From: Scalesia atractyloides
Lineage: Eukaryota; Streptophyta; Magnoliopsida; Asterales; Asteraceae
NCBI GenBank assembly: GCA_947069175.1
Contig: CAMTDV010001633.1
Coordinates: forward strand, 61,672,102 to 61,736,101
Length of the DNA stretch: 64,000 nt
Reading direction: 5' to 3'
Shown here: positions 45,497-58,419 of the stretch, in pieces
Layout: each line of letters opens with the position of its first letter
Numbering within the stretch: the first letter of the stretch is position 1
Translations under genes and position numbers: made by a program
The notes under the pieces: generated by a model
Database searches by the model: none
Told to the model about the DNA's origin: nothing
The model's input: the letters and a program-made list of their open reading frames with translations, nothing else

Positions 45497-48400
45497 TGAC
45501 ATTTGTGGTGATTCGATCATGTAACGATTCAAAAAAAAGTTATCAATAAATGAAAATATTGTGTTCTATTTTCGAGATTTGTATTTTTATCATGACAATT
45601 GCACATATTCGATTCTTGCACAATTTCAAACTTTCAAACGACTTCTGGAAGTGAAATCGCAAACTGTTACATAAACGTAATCAGTTAACACAGCGTACAC
45701 TGCGGAATATTGACACAAGCTTAACATACCTTAAATAACCTTTACATAACTTATAAATAAGCTTTGAAGGGTTCGGTATGGCGAAAGCATGTTTATGCAA
45801 CTCCAGGGACTATTTTGCAAATTCTGCGAAGTGCGCCGTTTCGCATATTTCTTAATACAGAACACGTACGTACATCCTAAAATTTATGAATCAACAAAAT
45901 CTTGTATTTTAATGATTGGAATGTAAAAATATCATTCGTTAGGCATTTACGGTCGTTTACGCAACCGTGCAACTGAACGAACTGACATCCATGAAAATTC
46001 CAGGCATATTTCAAGTTCCCTAAGCTTTATCGTCCTTATAGAGCTTAAAAATCAGGTTAATGGGTGTTAGAAATGCCAAACTGTGACGAAACGTTTGCAG
46101 GGCCTGTTCTGCCAACTTTTGAAAGTTGCTGCCAGCTAGGGTCCTTACGGACCGCAAGGGCAACCCCATACAGTTCGTAAGGGGTGCCCAACATAGCATC
46201 TTTGCTATCTTGCTCTTGTTCACTCTCTTGGATACCAAGCCCGCGATTTTTCCAGCTCCTAGCCTCCTTTGGACACGTGTTAACACCCTTCTCAGATCAT
46301 GACACCTCAAGAACAATTGGCATGATCCTAGAGCCCTCCAACATCTATAAATAGCAACCAAAACTTTATTTCAACTTGCTCATTCACTTCTTCTTTCTCT
46401 GTTGCTCTACTTGGAGGCTACCACATTGTTTGAGGCTTCCTAACTGAGCATTCTTCATCCTTGAGCTCTTCAAGTGTTCTTCAAAACAAGTAAGTGCTCT
46501 CTTCTAATCTTGTTTCATTCTTTTGGCTATTTTAGACCAAAAGTCAAACAGTTTGACTTTTGATTTTGACCATGAGTTGGTCAAAGCAAAGTCCAATTGG
46601 TCTTTGCAACGTGATCGTAATCACGATGGTTATTATCCTTAGCGATCATGCCTACTGATTACCACATTTACTAGTCGAAGTGTCGGTCAAAATGCACACT
46701 ATCTGCATTTTGCGATGGAACTATTTTCGGGTATCAAAACACCAAGTTTTGATACCAAAACATTTTTATAACTTAGTTAGACATGTTTTGGCATTTCTAA
46801 CTCGTAACTTTTAGTTTAGTGCTTATTTAGGGTCGTAAGTCGAGCGGTCTTGACCACTGCTTTGCCTTTCGAATCCGACCCGTTTGGTCGATCATAAGAT
46901 CCGACCAAACACATATTTGTGACCATAGTTGTATAGGGAATAACCCTCTACCGTTATACCTTATGGTCACGTTATTTGGTTAGTGTTTGTTAAGTCGCCT
47001 AATATGCCTTTATAAATGACCAAAATGCCCTTTTTGCGCATAAATCGGTTTTAAGACTATGTAACCAATATTTTGTCATACAAACTGATGTTATAACATT
47101 ATTAAACATGTTTTGGCATATAAGACTTATCATAACACATATCTAACCATCCGAACGCATATTTACACAAATGGACCGTTAAAGTAGCGTAAACTACCTT
47201 AACGAGTCAGAACGGGTCAAAAGAACTTAGGAATCTTTCCAAATCAGAATGTTAACTTTGATAAACCATTTCATATGAGTACCAACACTCATTTGGTTTA
47301 CAAGACCTCATTCTATCCGATCCGCCGATTTAAAGTCCCGATATTTACATAGTATTCCGATTCTAGGACACGCTTGAATCTTTGATCGTTTGAAGATTTG
47401 ATATATCATTTGATCCAACATTTACTTTGCAATCCCAAGTGAGTACATAGTTCCCCTCTTTTATGCTTTCCAAATATTTTGGGGGTGATTCATATATGCT
47501 AAACCGTTTTCAAGTTTTCAAAACAAATCTATGGTTTATATAAACACGACGATTTCAATAATGTGAACGAACTTGTTGGTGCGTTATCCATAACGAATGA
47601 CATTTATTAGCTTTGGCCAAGCCGACCAGTAGTAAGTTATGGTACCATATGACTGACAATCCCGTTACTAGGCTATTCACTGGAATTTGGTGGGTAGTTT
47701 GGGGAACGACCGAAACTGTTTATTTTAACAAACCCTATGGTGGTTTGTTAGTCGATTTAAAGATACCCTTTGGTGGTATAGACGAGTCAACACAGGTTTG
47801 AATGTATTCAACCAAACGACCAAAGTTTTCACAATTAAAAACAAGGACGATTGAACGATTAGTTTATAACAAGGACGATTGAACGATTGGGTTTTAACAA
47901 GGACGATTGAACGATTGGTTTGCGATAGGTGATCTAGATAACGCGACTGGTATAATATAATAAACGCATGGTGGATACGCCGATGGTACTTCCTATATGT
48001 AAGTGCTTTCATTGTATTACATTCCGTGGCCTTATTTTAATCACTTGGACAATGTTTTGAACGATGACACACATCGATTTCCAACTAAAAATATAACCAT
48101 ACGAAGTTTTCTTTTAAATTGATTTACTACTCGGTTTTACAAAAGAAATGTTTTGATCAATATTCATGGATACAAGTCTTTTTAAACTATAACTAACTTG
48201 TTTTAAGTTGGTTAATTATTATTGCAATACCAAATACTTTTTGTTAACAAGGTTTTTAATTATCAACTCTAGTAGTCTGACAAGGTATTGTAATACATAT
48301 ACAAGACCATGAATTTGACACACTCACAAAACCTATGTACTCGCCGGCATATTTATGCTGACTCGTTTTCACATATGTTTCAGGAGCTTAGGTGTGACGA

Positions 48401-48626
48401 ATTACAAAGCATAGATCACTTAGGATCGGACGCGGGAGTTAGTGACAATAAAACATGAAAGACAAATTAATTATGTTTAGTTTTCGTTTATTTCCCAAGA
48501 CAATGTAAACAATATTAATGCAATAATACCAAAACTTTAAATGCCATGGTTGTGAAACAATCTTGTATCGTGACTCACCGATGTTTCCGCCGTGGTTTGT
48601 TGTTTTTTACGCGGTCGGGTGTTACA
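45497..48626 (+). repeat. Right LTR of the Ty3/gypsy element
   Basis: 3130 bp, from tgacatttgtgg to gtcgggtgttaca, followed by the caaaa duplication (48627-48631). TATA at 46345-46354. It carries two segments missing from the left LTR (46865-46919 and about 47567-47582) and shows the empty site for the solo LTR at about 45764. Confidence 0.9.
47840..47927. repeat. About 28-bp tandem repeat, three units, right gypsy LTR
   Basis: Counterpart of the array at 28434-28520, with unit-specific substitutions. Confidence 0.8.
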
Positions 48627-48631
48627 CAAAA

Positions 48632-50565
48632 GATATAGACAACATTAAGTACTGAATCAGCAGGTGGAAATGCTTTTATTAGCAGTAGTTCTAGTTATTC
48701 ACAGTGTCACAATCAATGTATAACAATACTGGTTCTTGTTCTACACCGCAACTATCTTCAAATCCAAATAGTCAGAGTTCAAACCAAACATCTGATGTTT
48801 ATCACGGTAACATGGTTGTTAATCTTTGAAATGCGCATGGGTTACCTGCAGCAAATGCTAAAGAGCAAATGTCATTTCTAGCTTCTGTTCTAGAATCTTA
48901 TCAAAGTCTGGTAGTAAGTCGTATTGGAAACTTTAACATGACTAAGAAGATTATGATTAGATAGACCCAGAAGAACTAGAATTGATTGACATCAGATGTT
49001 GTATGGCAAGTGTTATTCGGAGAGCTCAGAGGTTCATGGAGATAACTGGGAGAAATTGTTTGGGAGGACTAGAGACAAAGCTTGGTTTGACAAGTCGAAT
49101 GTGAGCTATTTTAGGTGCAAAAAGGGTCATCTTAAGAAGGAGTGTATGAACAAAGAGGTTACAGATAACAATGAAAATATGTTTGGAAGAGATTACTATC
49201 ATCGTGCTATTCAACACAGAAATTCACAGCAGGGTCTAGTGTTATAAAATGCCAGAAGTGTACTACTTGAAGATGGATCATCCTCAAAGTCAAGAGATAA
49301 AGCCTTAGTTGATACTCAGAATGATGAGGGATTCAACTGGAATGAGATGATATAAAAAAACAATAAGCTTAGCATTACTGGTAGAGATTCAGGAGTTTGA
49401 AGATTATGAAAAATGTTGCTGAAGATAGTTGAATGAGGAGAAAAAGATGGTTGAGGCTGAAGAATCAGAGGTTGCTGTTGAAGCTAAATCAACACAACTT
49501 GCTGCTGAATCAGAATCAATTCAGGCAGAAAATGTCGAAGAGGATAAGATTTACCCTCTTCCACATGATTTCTTTAAATCCATTTCCACATGATTTCTTT
49601 AAATTACCATTGAAACTCTAGAAGAAATCATTCAAAAGAAGATTATGGCAAAACTCAAAGAAGTAAACACATAGTCAAAAACCGAATCTAAAATTGAAAC
49701 TAAAAATGAATCATTTAAACCCGAGTCATCAATAACACAAGATATTACAACAACATCCTTCGAGTGTTTAAATTATTTAGAATCATGTGGAAAATGTGCT
49801 CAGAAGGATGTAGCAAAAGATATGCTTAAAAAAACATACTGACAATTTGTTGAAGATCTTAAAATGGTTTAAGAAGCTTACAATAAGCTTCAAAGGGTGG
49901 AAAAGGAGTTTAAAGAAATTATTAGCAAAGATCAGTCAACAATTTCTATGCTTAAAAACACTGTTTTAGACACAAAAACTGCCATTAATAATCGTCTTGA
50001 TAAGATAGCAAATCTAAAATAGGAACTTCAAAAGATAAAAAAAAGAATCAGAATGTATTGATAAAAAATTGACAAGTGACGCAGCTGCATCATATATCCT
50101 ACATCATATTTTTCGTAAACCTACTTGTAAGGATGCAGAAACATTGAGGATGTCTTTGGATTAACAATCACGACATCGGTATAAATGTTGTCCACCTCCG
50201 ATGTGGAGTAACGATTCCAAGAAATCTTCGGATGGTGTGGACAAGGCCATGAACGTGGAAGTAAAAACTCCACTTGTGGCTGATCCAAGAGATATATTAC
50301 ACGAAACCATTGATGTAACATATGAACGGTCTGAGGAAGTTCTGATTATGATTCGGATGTTTTTAAAAATGTGGCAGAGAAAGTTTTAGAAACTAGTTCT
50401 AAAAATGAATCTGTGAAAAATAAATCAATCAAAAGTGAATCTATAAAAAGTGAATCTGACAAAAGTTCAATTAATGATAGAAACTGAGAAGAAAACACAC
50501 ATTCCAAAGAAAGAAAACATTTTGTGTGATCCTGATGATATGCTTACCTTGTTAGATGATTAGGT
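48632..50565 (+). pseudogene. Outer copia gag, C-terminal part and linker (broken)
   Basis: Resumes the copia gag cut at 21794. Readable pieces: STESAGGNAFISSSSSYSQC, LPAANAKEQMSFLASVLESY, a degraded zinc knuckle FRCKKGHLKKEC in which the usual first Cys is Tyr, then VEAEESEVAVEAKSTQLAAE, an acidic linker and a coiled-coil-like stretch. Many stops and frame changes. Protease, integrase and RT of this element are not found after 50565, where an inverted LTR begins. Confidence 0.75.
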
Positions 50566-51390
50566 TGTAGGTCCCTTAATCCCCTGGATCTTTTACAGAA
50601 TTGTACATCTAACCTAGAGTGCGGAATCCTCTAGATCAGATTTTACAAAAATCAGCGGAAACAGAATAAATAAAAATACTTTCAAACAATCTTCTATTGA
50701 TTATCCAAACTTGTAGTTTTACAATCAACCTAAGACTCATAAATACACAAGCTCACAACCTATCTTCGTGATCTTGCTCCTCTCTCTCTCTCTTACAAAT
50801 TGTATATATCTCTCTCTAGCCTCTCTGTTATGGTTTTCTCAGTAATCTGTAATACTTACAAACCCTAATCGCAAAACATGTTTATATACCACATGTCTGT
50901 GAACTGGGCTCCGAACTAGGCTAGGCCATTCTCCAAGCCCATTATAACATTAAACTCATTAACTAATATTGCTAAGCCTAATACAAAATATTTATGCGTA
51001 TTTAACATCATCAGATTTATTCTGAGCAAAATTAACAGCAGTGTTGTAACATCAGCAAATTTCTACTATTTAACATCAGCAGGTTTATGCGTATTTAACA
51101 TCAACGGATTCATAAATTGTTGAGAAATACATCTTTATTTATAACTTGTCAATCAAGAAACAACAGATTTGGAGTCTTTCTGCGTATGTAGCATCAGCAG
51201 ATTTATTCTCAGCAAATTAACAACAACGTTTCTAGAACCAAACGCATTTTACCAGCGAAATTGACTTAACTGCGTAGTTGATCGGCGGATGTGACCAACG
51301 CATTTGAAATGTGTTTTAGACCGTGTTGTTAAGCTGCGTATTTAACCCCATCTTTTTTAAGACATGTGTATTTAACAACAAAGTGGTGAA
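50566..51390 (-). repeat. Inverted copia LTR, same family as 62216-62665
   Basis: The plus strand starts tgtaggtccc and matches the reverse complement of the LTR at 62216-62665 for about 400 bp (gagtgcggaatcctctagat, gattatccaa, catgtttatataccac, gtctgtgaactgggct). Beyond about 50980 the two differ: this copy has an added region with repeated catcagcagattta / tgcgtatttaac phrases. The outer end is uncertain. No internal region in the same orientation was recognised next to it, so it may be a solo LTR. Confidence 0.7.
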
Positions 51391-51700
51391 ATCTTAATTA
51401 CCTGACGTATTCGGTAATAAACGTTTTTGTGCATAGAAAATTATCCGTAAATGAACTTTATAAAAGGACTGCATGGTTTGAATCCCCTTATTTTTATCAC
51501 AAAAAGGCAAGAAAATTCCGAAATAGGTTTTGGAGATTATATATCATTGGATTCGTAATTTCGAGACGAGTCTAACGGTACAATTTGTTAAAAATTGTTT
51601 TCGAAATTTTTTTAAACGTATTGAACAGGACGATTACGTTAAAAACTCAAAATCCATTTAAACTTTTAAGCTACGTGTTTAAAGATGGTCAGAATGGATA
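51391..51700. other. Short spacer, nothing recognised
   Basis: AT-rich sequence between the inverted LTR and the next copia LTR. No coding or structural signal. Confidence 0.5.
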
Positions 51701-52097
51701 ATGTTAATGGGACTGTTAATAACTGGCCAAAACTGATAGATGTTAAACTCTATGCTGATTGGAAGAAGAAGTTTGCAGCATGTAAAGGCATTATTATAGG
51801 TTTACGTTTGTCTTGGGCTAATCTAAGGATCTTGGTCGATTATAGGTGTACGGTTCGGGCTTGGCTTGGCCCAGTTGTATTAGGTTTCATCCTATAATCT
51901 ATAAATAGGATGCACCTAGGTTTTGATTAGGTTGTTGGTTGTTTAGCAAAGCTTGTACTTGTGTACCAGAAGGTTCTTGAAACCGTGTGCACTTTTGCTA
52001 ATATAATCAATATTTCTTCTTCATCTTCTACATCTTTATTGTTATTCCGCGACTTTATAGTTGTTTGTGATATCTGATTGTAGTTTTGGGACTTACA
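51700..52097 (+). repeat. 5' LTR of the 52-60 kb copia element (start approximate)
   Basis: The end tttgggacttaca at 52097 is followed by a PBS. TATA ctataaatag is at 51899-51908. The start is not fixed because no matching 3' LTR is present; a tgttaa near 51730 is a candidate. Confidence 0.6.
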
Positions 52098-52098
52098 A

Positions 52099-52112
52099 TT
52101 GGTATCAAAGCC
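52099..52112 (+). other. Primer-binding site of the 52-60 kb copia
   Basis: ttggtatcaaagcc is one mismatch from the initiator tRNA-Met complement. Confidence 0.75.
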
Positions 52113-52535
52113 TACGTAGTCTTACTAAGGCTCGCTTGGATCGGATATTTCTAGAAGATTGATGCTGATTTGAAGAATCGAAGAAACAAAGAAAATGGTT
52201 GAACTTCTGATTAGCAAAATCTGTTTTTTATTTTGTTCGACTATCTGGATTTTTGTTTTAAGTGTGTTTGTAGATCATTCATTCTTGAACAAACACCCAC
52301 AAAGTTTTTATAACAATTGGCATTTGGATTTTTCAAATAGTAGTTTATAAAATTAAGAAATTCAAATTTTTGTTTATAGAACATTCATAAAACTGGGTGT
52401 TTGATCTGTTTTGGTGGAAAGTCAATTGTGTTTACAGGTTTTTCGGGATTTTGGTTGAAGAAAAGATACGAAAATCAATTTCCCACAATCTCGAAAGTTT
52501 GGAGAAAAAGGAATTGACTTCAATTTCCATCTTTA

Positions 52536-52970
52536 AGTGTGCGGGACTAGTGTACGACCATTCCTGGACTCTTGACAGTGTACGGGCCCGTTAAACTAGT
52601 GTGCGGTCTCTTGATTTGGGCTTATCTCCTTCTACGGTCCAAAATCAAGTGGTGTGCAGCCCAGTAAGTAACTGTGCGGCATATAGCTAAGGGTGCGGTC
52701 ATCTAAACTTTTGTGCGTCTGAATACTAGACTATGCGGTTAATTTGAACTCTTTGGAGTGTACGGGGTCATTATTCCAAGTATGCGATTTAGATTTGGTC
52801 TTACTGAAGTGTGCGGTCTTTCGATTTGAACCCTTGAACTGTACGGGTAAATTTGAACTGTTGGGAGTGTGGAGTCTCTGCTATTGAACGTCTTGGAGTG
52901 TGCGACCTAACAAACCTTCTGAACTGTGCGGATTTGAACCATTGGACTGTATCTTGGACTGTGCGACTTG
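52536..52970 (+). repeat. Leader with about 18 dispersed gtgcgg/gtacgg motifs
   Basis: Between PBS and gag the phrase ctgtgcgg / agtgtacgg recurs every 20-40 bp, often with ttgaact or ttggact beside it (for example 52583, 52595, 52672, 52738, 52757, 52810, 52842, 52898, 52926, 52963). The block is non-coding. The outer copia has a comparable repeated leader with tcatacgc. Confidence 0.7.
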
Positions 52971-53078
52971 TTTTGTTTGAACCATTGAACTGTGGGACCC
53001 ATATTAACAACTGAAAATATAAAACTATTACAATTAATTGTTGGTCAACCATTGCTAATAGTTTATCATTTTTCAGAA

Positions 53079-54702
53079 ATGGAATCAACTAATCAAGTGT
53101 TGTTGAGTAAAAAAGTGGTCAAGAATCAGGATTTATATAATGTTATCGGAACAAACAACGAGATTCCAAGATTGCATCTGGGGGATTAATTTTCAAAATG
53201 GAAATTTTGCTTTTCCCAATACATGAAAATGAAAGATCCTAAAGCTTGGAGATCCATTTGCAGAAGAAAGGGGACCAACTCCTATTAAACCGTTTCAGCT
53301 TACAATGATGAAGATTATGAGAAAGTGGAGATTGATGATAAGCTTTGGCAATGCTTCATACTGCATTGGTGCCGGAAATTGATATTAGGGTTCGTGAAGC
53401 CAAATCTGCCAAAGAATTGTGGGAATCATTGTTGGCCATGTATGAGGGGAAAGAGGAGATGAAGGAAAGCAAAAGGGAGATGTTAATGCAAAAGTTCAAC
53501 ATGTTTAATTACTTTCCAGGAGAGACTCTTGAAAATAAAATTCAAATATTCATCTCTTTGATTAGTGAAATGAGAACTCATGACATGCCACTGCATAATT
53601 CGGTTGTAAACAAAAAGTTGTTGAATGCTCTTCCAAGACATTGGGACACAAACGTTACATTGATTAATAGAACCAAGGATCTGGTTCGAATGAGCCTTGC
53701 TGAATTAATCTCCTTACTCAAGTCGTATGATATGGATGACAAGAAAAGACTGTAAAATCACACATCGAGCTACAACAATGCAAGAATTTCACCTAATAAA
53801 GCTTTGGTCTCGCAACAAGGAACTGGTTCTTTTCAAATGTTTCCCTAAAATACTCAAGCTTCGGTCCTGTTTCCAACAAGGAACTTGGTCACTCAGGTTA
53901 CACATCTGCTTCTCTTGTTCAACAAGTGAACCCTACTCAACCTGCACAAACTTCTGCTACATCAAATACTTCTTTCAAGGTTACTAAATATTTTTACATA
54001 TGGCATTCATGGCGGGGGTGATGAATTGTTTTAATGCTTTTGTTGCTGGGAAGCTGACTTCTAATCAAATCGGGGCAGATGAGCTGCATGAGGTCCATCA
54101 GAAATGATAATGAAGAAAAGGACATTATCTGGCAAATGGCTATGGCAGTGTTTCGCACCAAGAATTTTGTCAAGAGAACAGGCAAAAACAGCTGGGAAGC
54201 AGCAAATAAAGAGCTCGGGAGGAACAAATCTAAGCTCAGATGCTTCAACTGTCACGAGCCAGGACACTTTGCTCGTGAGTGTAGACAACCAAGAAGAGAG
54301 AGATCTGATTCAAACGTGCCTGTTACTATCCGCTCAGCATCAAGACCTACACCGACTACAATCACTAATTCGAATGTTAGTGTTACCCGCCCAGCGAACA
54401 ATGCACGAGATCAAAGCAATGTATCTGGATCAACTCCAGCCACAAACCTTGGGAATGCTTTGGTGGCTCAAGAAGGGGGAGGATTTGACTGGTCAAATCA
54501 GATGGATGATCTAAACATCACCAACGATAATGTGTATCAAGACCCCATGGCTCAGATAAGCAACCCTGCTCCTTCTGCTACTGAGGTATGTGTAGATAAT
54601 ATATGTTGTACTGATGCATGTAGAGATAAAGTTAGCGGTTACAAAGAGCAGGTTGACTTAGTCATTTTGCAACTACAACTATCCAAATATGATCTGTATT
54701 AA
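53079..54702 (+). pseudogene. Copia gag (52-60 kb element)
   Basis: The ATG at 53079 (MESTNQVLLSKKVV) is followed by a stop after HLGD, then the UBN2-type core AREAKSAKELWESLLAMY-like segment within 53345-53755 (VREAKSAKELWESLLAMYEG) and VNKKLLNALPRHWDTNVTLI. After a frame break the zinc knuckle CFNCHEPGHFAREC is at about 54240-54285 inside a 207-codon frame. Confidence 0.85.
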
Positions 54703-56537
54703 ATCAAAAAGAAAATCAATGGATATAAGGATATGGTGGAGGCGCAAAAGCATGATATCCGACAGTTGCAAAATGATACGAGTCAAGAAAAATGTAGGCA
54801 TCTCCATTTCAAGGAACTATCTAAAAACTAACTGTTGAACTTTAAGAAATATAATGTGTCTAGTGAAAAGGTTGAGAAAATGATAAATCAACAGCTAAAA
54901 TATAGCAAAAAGGAAGTTAGGAATAAAGGATTAGGGTTTGTATGCTTTCCTCCACCATACAACCATAATTACACCTCTCTTCCTATGACTAAGAGGAGAG
55001 AGCCAACATGCCTGACATGGAATATGGGCGTAAGGGTGACGTAAAGGTTGAATCAGTCAAATCTAAGAAAATCAGAATCACAAGGCCTGATAACACTGAG
55101 ATTAAATTAGAAAACTGACCGTAAACACAATTTTCGTGAAACCTATTGATGTTTCAAAGCATTCCGAGACTCTAAATTTTGAGAAAAATGCTGATATTGA
55201 TAAACATTTTCAAATTTTAGAGGACGATAATAATATCAAAAATTTTCAAAAATCCATCAGAACCAAAGATTCAAAAGGAAGAGTCACAAAATAATTCAAT
55301 ATTTTGCGAGTTTGCTATGATGAATGGGTTGGCTGAATTCATCAAAGGGATTGGATCCAACAAACACACTGATTCAATTACTTCATCTGAGTCAACATAT
55401 GACTCCTTAGAAATGGCTAACTGTGAAAATTCAGAGTTAGTTGGTTCTGTCGAGTCTAGTGACAATCACATGAAGAAATTAGATCAGAACAGATCCAAGT
55501 GGAATCAGAATTCACTTTAGAAGTTTCTGTTGAAAAAATAGTGTCGCTTATGACTGAAACTATTACTAAGGATCAGACTGATACTGTTTGTGAGAAAATA
55601 AACGTTACTAACTCTGTTGCTTCACATGCAAAAGAAGTGATTGTTGAAGAGTGGGTAGATGAGGATGAGGGCGATGACGTTGCTTTATTTGATTTAAAAA
55701 TAAAATTCAGAAAAACAATCGTTTAGTTTCTAAAAAAGCAAACAATATTCCAATTCCTACTGATGCTTTGGATTGTGTGGGCTTTATTTTTTAGAGCGAT
55801 GAATGTTCTCGTACTTGCTTTGATTTTGTTTGTGATGTTTTGAATTTAGTTGTTTTGCCTAATAAAGTTGATATGTCTAAGAATCTATTGGTAAAGCAAA
55901 CTAAACAAGGTGGAGAAACAAAATACATTTCACCTAAATCAAGATCAAACCATGTAATTGTTGCTAATAATATTTCTAAAAGTCACGGAAGAAATCAAAG
56001 TAAGCTGATTCGTCAAGACCTTAGGATCCACACAGGTCTTCAAGTTCTGAAAAGGCTGATAGATCTCCAGCAAAGCCGCATGTGAAATGTCAAATACGTT
56101 ACACATGTGGCATTGCGGGTCACATCGCAAGAAATTGTCAGTATCGTCCTGAAAAATCCAAGGAAGAAAAGCATCACAAGGCTCCAAAAGGGAATATCAA
56201 ACCTACTAAACAGGGGAAGATTGAAAAATCTGAACCTGTTAAGAGGATGAATTCCAAGGTGAAGCCTTCTGATGAAAATTGGAACAAGGCTAAAGAACTG
56301 AATCGCAAACATAACCTAAAGTCTTCAAAACTTGATTTAGAAACTGTGAAATTTTCGAACTTCATTAAACAAGTTTGGAGACCTAAAAGTCATGTTCCAG
56401 ACTATTCTTCTAGATCATCATGTTCTGCAAATAGATCTACCTATTCTAAAATGAATATGGTCTGGATGCAAGTTACTTATGTGAATGAGAAGGGGGTACA
56501 TACCGTCACTATAGTTTGGGTACCAAAATCTAACTAA
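54703..56537 (+). pseudogene. Copia gag-pol linker with second zinc motif
   Basis: Acidic, Lys/Ser-rich broken frames (for example 55317-55520 and 55499-55726). A second Cys/His motif at about 56100 reads YTCGIAGHIARNC, with the usual first Cys replaced. The following basic region (56082-56537, 151 codons) leads into the protease. Confidence 0.7.
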
Positions 56538-57720
56538 TCCCGCATTATGTGCAGAACACCTTTGGAGGGCTGTCATTCGACTTTGGGTCATTGACAATGG
56601 CTGTTCCAGGCATATGAACGTCGACTTATCCCAACTTAGCGATCTTGAAACTTTCAAAGGTGGATTCATCATATTTTTGGGAGGAGAGAAAGGACAAATC
56701 ACTCAGCGAGGAACTGTGAGAAATGGTGATCTTTTCTTCAAGGAAGTCAACTACGTTCCTGCGTTGAAGCACAATCTGCTAAGTGTTTCACAAATCTATG
56801 ACAATGGCTATTCAACTCATTTCATAGACAAACACTGTCTAATCTTAAAACTAATTCTTGAGGATTGGATCTTGCTAAAATCTAACATGAAAGGGGATGC
56901 TTACATCATTGATATGAACAAACCACCCACAGAACGTGTTACTTGTTTGTTCTCAAAAGTCTCTGAACACAATGTTATGTTGTGGCACCCACATTTGGGT
57001 CATTCAAATGTGAAAAACCTGAACCGTCTTGCAAAATTGGGGTTGGTAAGGGGATTACCAGTGAAAGATTTTATTACTTTTGAAAAATGTGTCTCTTGTG
57101 CTAAGGGTAAACAACATCGAAAACCTCATTTTCCTAAGTTTGTAAATACAATTAATAGTGTGATGCAGCTTCTTCACATGGATTCCTTTGGTCTTATGAA
57201 TGTACTTAGCATCTCAGGAAAGTCTTACTGCTTGGTAATTAGTGATGATTACTCACGGTTTACTTGGGTTTTCTTCTTAGCTAACAAGAGTGGGACTGTA
57301 GAGCTAGTTAAACGCTTCATCATCTTTATGGAGAATCAGACTAACAAGAAGGTGAAAAGAATTTGATGCAACAGTGGACTGAGTTCAAGAATGCAGAACT
57401 GATTTTTTTCTGTGCACAAAAGAGAATAGCTAGACAATACAGTGTTGCTAGAACTCCACAGCAAAATGGAGTAGCTAAGAGAAGGCATAGAACCCTAATT
57501 GAAGCAGCTCGCACTATGATGTGTGACTCTAAACTTCAATTTTTCTTCTGGGACGAGGCGATATATACAACATGTTGTGTTCAAAACAAGGTCACAATCA
57601 ATAAAGCACGCATGAAGAAGCCTCATGAAGTACTGTTTGGCGAAAAACCTTCTGTTGGGCATTTTCGAGCTTTTGGTTGTCCGTGCACCCTGTTGCATGT
57701 AGACTATTCCGAAGTTTGAT
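56538..57720 (+). pseudogene. Copia protease and integrase (52-60 kb element)
   Basis: Protease: LWVIDNGCSRHMNVD, where the usual catalytic DSG reads DNG; then YVPALKHNLLSVSQIYDNGY. Integrase: LWHPHLGHSNVKNL and CVSCAKGKQHRKPHF (zinc part), LLHMDSFGLMNVLSISGKSY (first Asp), a stop at 57364-57366 where the second Asp segment should be, and TPQQNGVAKRRHRTLIEAAR (Glu region). Frames 56614-57366 and 57363-57719 overlap by 4 nt. Confidence 0.9.
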
Positions 57721-58419
57721 GCTAGGGGGTTGAGTGCTTCTTTATTGGCTATGCTAGTAAAGCGGCACACGAGAGCAAAACAACATACAAAGTGTACAAC
57801 AAGAAGACAAGACAAATTGTCGAGTCGTTCGATGTTCAATGGCTTGAAGAGAACCAGACAAATGCTAGAAACAGACCATTTACTCTTTATAAGTATGCTC
57901 ATTTGTTTAAGTCTTTTGATATTCTCAATGACTCATCCCCTGTTATTGGTGCAGATCATACAGGTCCTTCAACTGAAGCTCCACGCCCCTCCATTGTTAT
58001 AAACAATGCTGATGAAGAGGGAGATGTTGAAGCTGAGGGGATAGCACAACTCAAGCCTCATCTTCAAAAACTACAACAGAAGTTGTAGGGGATTCACCAA
58101 ACACGGAAGAGGAAACTTCGAATTCGTCTAACGAACGATCTGTTTTCGAATGATCAAATTCTAGACAAATATGTTGTGGATGAATTGGTGGAAGAACCTG
58201 TGTCAGAATCTCTTGAATCAGCTACAACGGAGAATCTAACAAATCTACCGCAAACAGGAACAGTTCCCGAGTTTGCTGTACCCATCAGTGTTCAAAGAAA
58301 TCACCCTGTGGAAAAGGTGATTGGCGTTGTTGAGGCTGGGGTGTTAACGAGAAGTCAAACTGGAGTCATCAATACATGTTTATACTAATATTTCATTTCA
58401 CAAATCGAGCCAAAAACTA
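57721..58419 (+). pseudogene. Copia integrase C-terminal linker
   Basis: The remains of the integrase tail (TRQIVESFDVQWLEE, about 57800) are followed by a Glu/Ser/Thr-rich linker in several frames, ending VLTRSQTGVINTCLY near 58385, the usual lead-in to reverse transcriptase. Confidence 0.65.
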
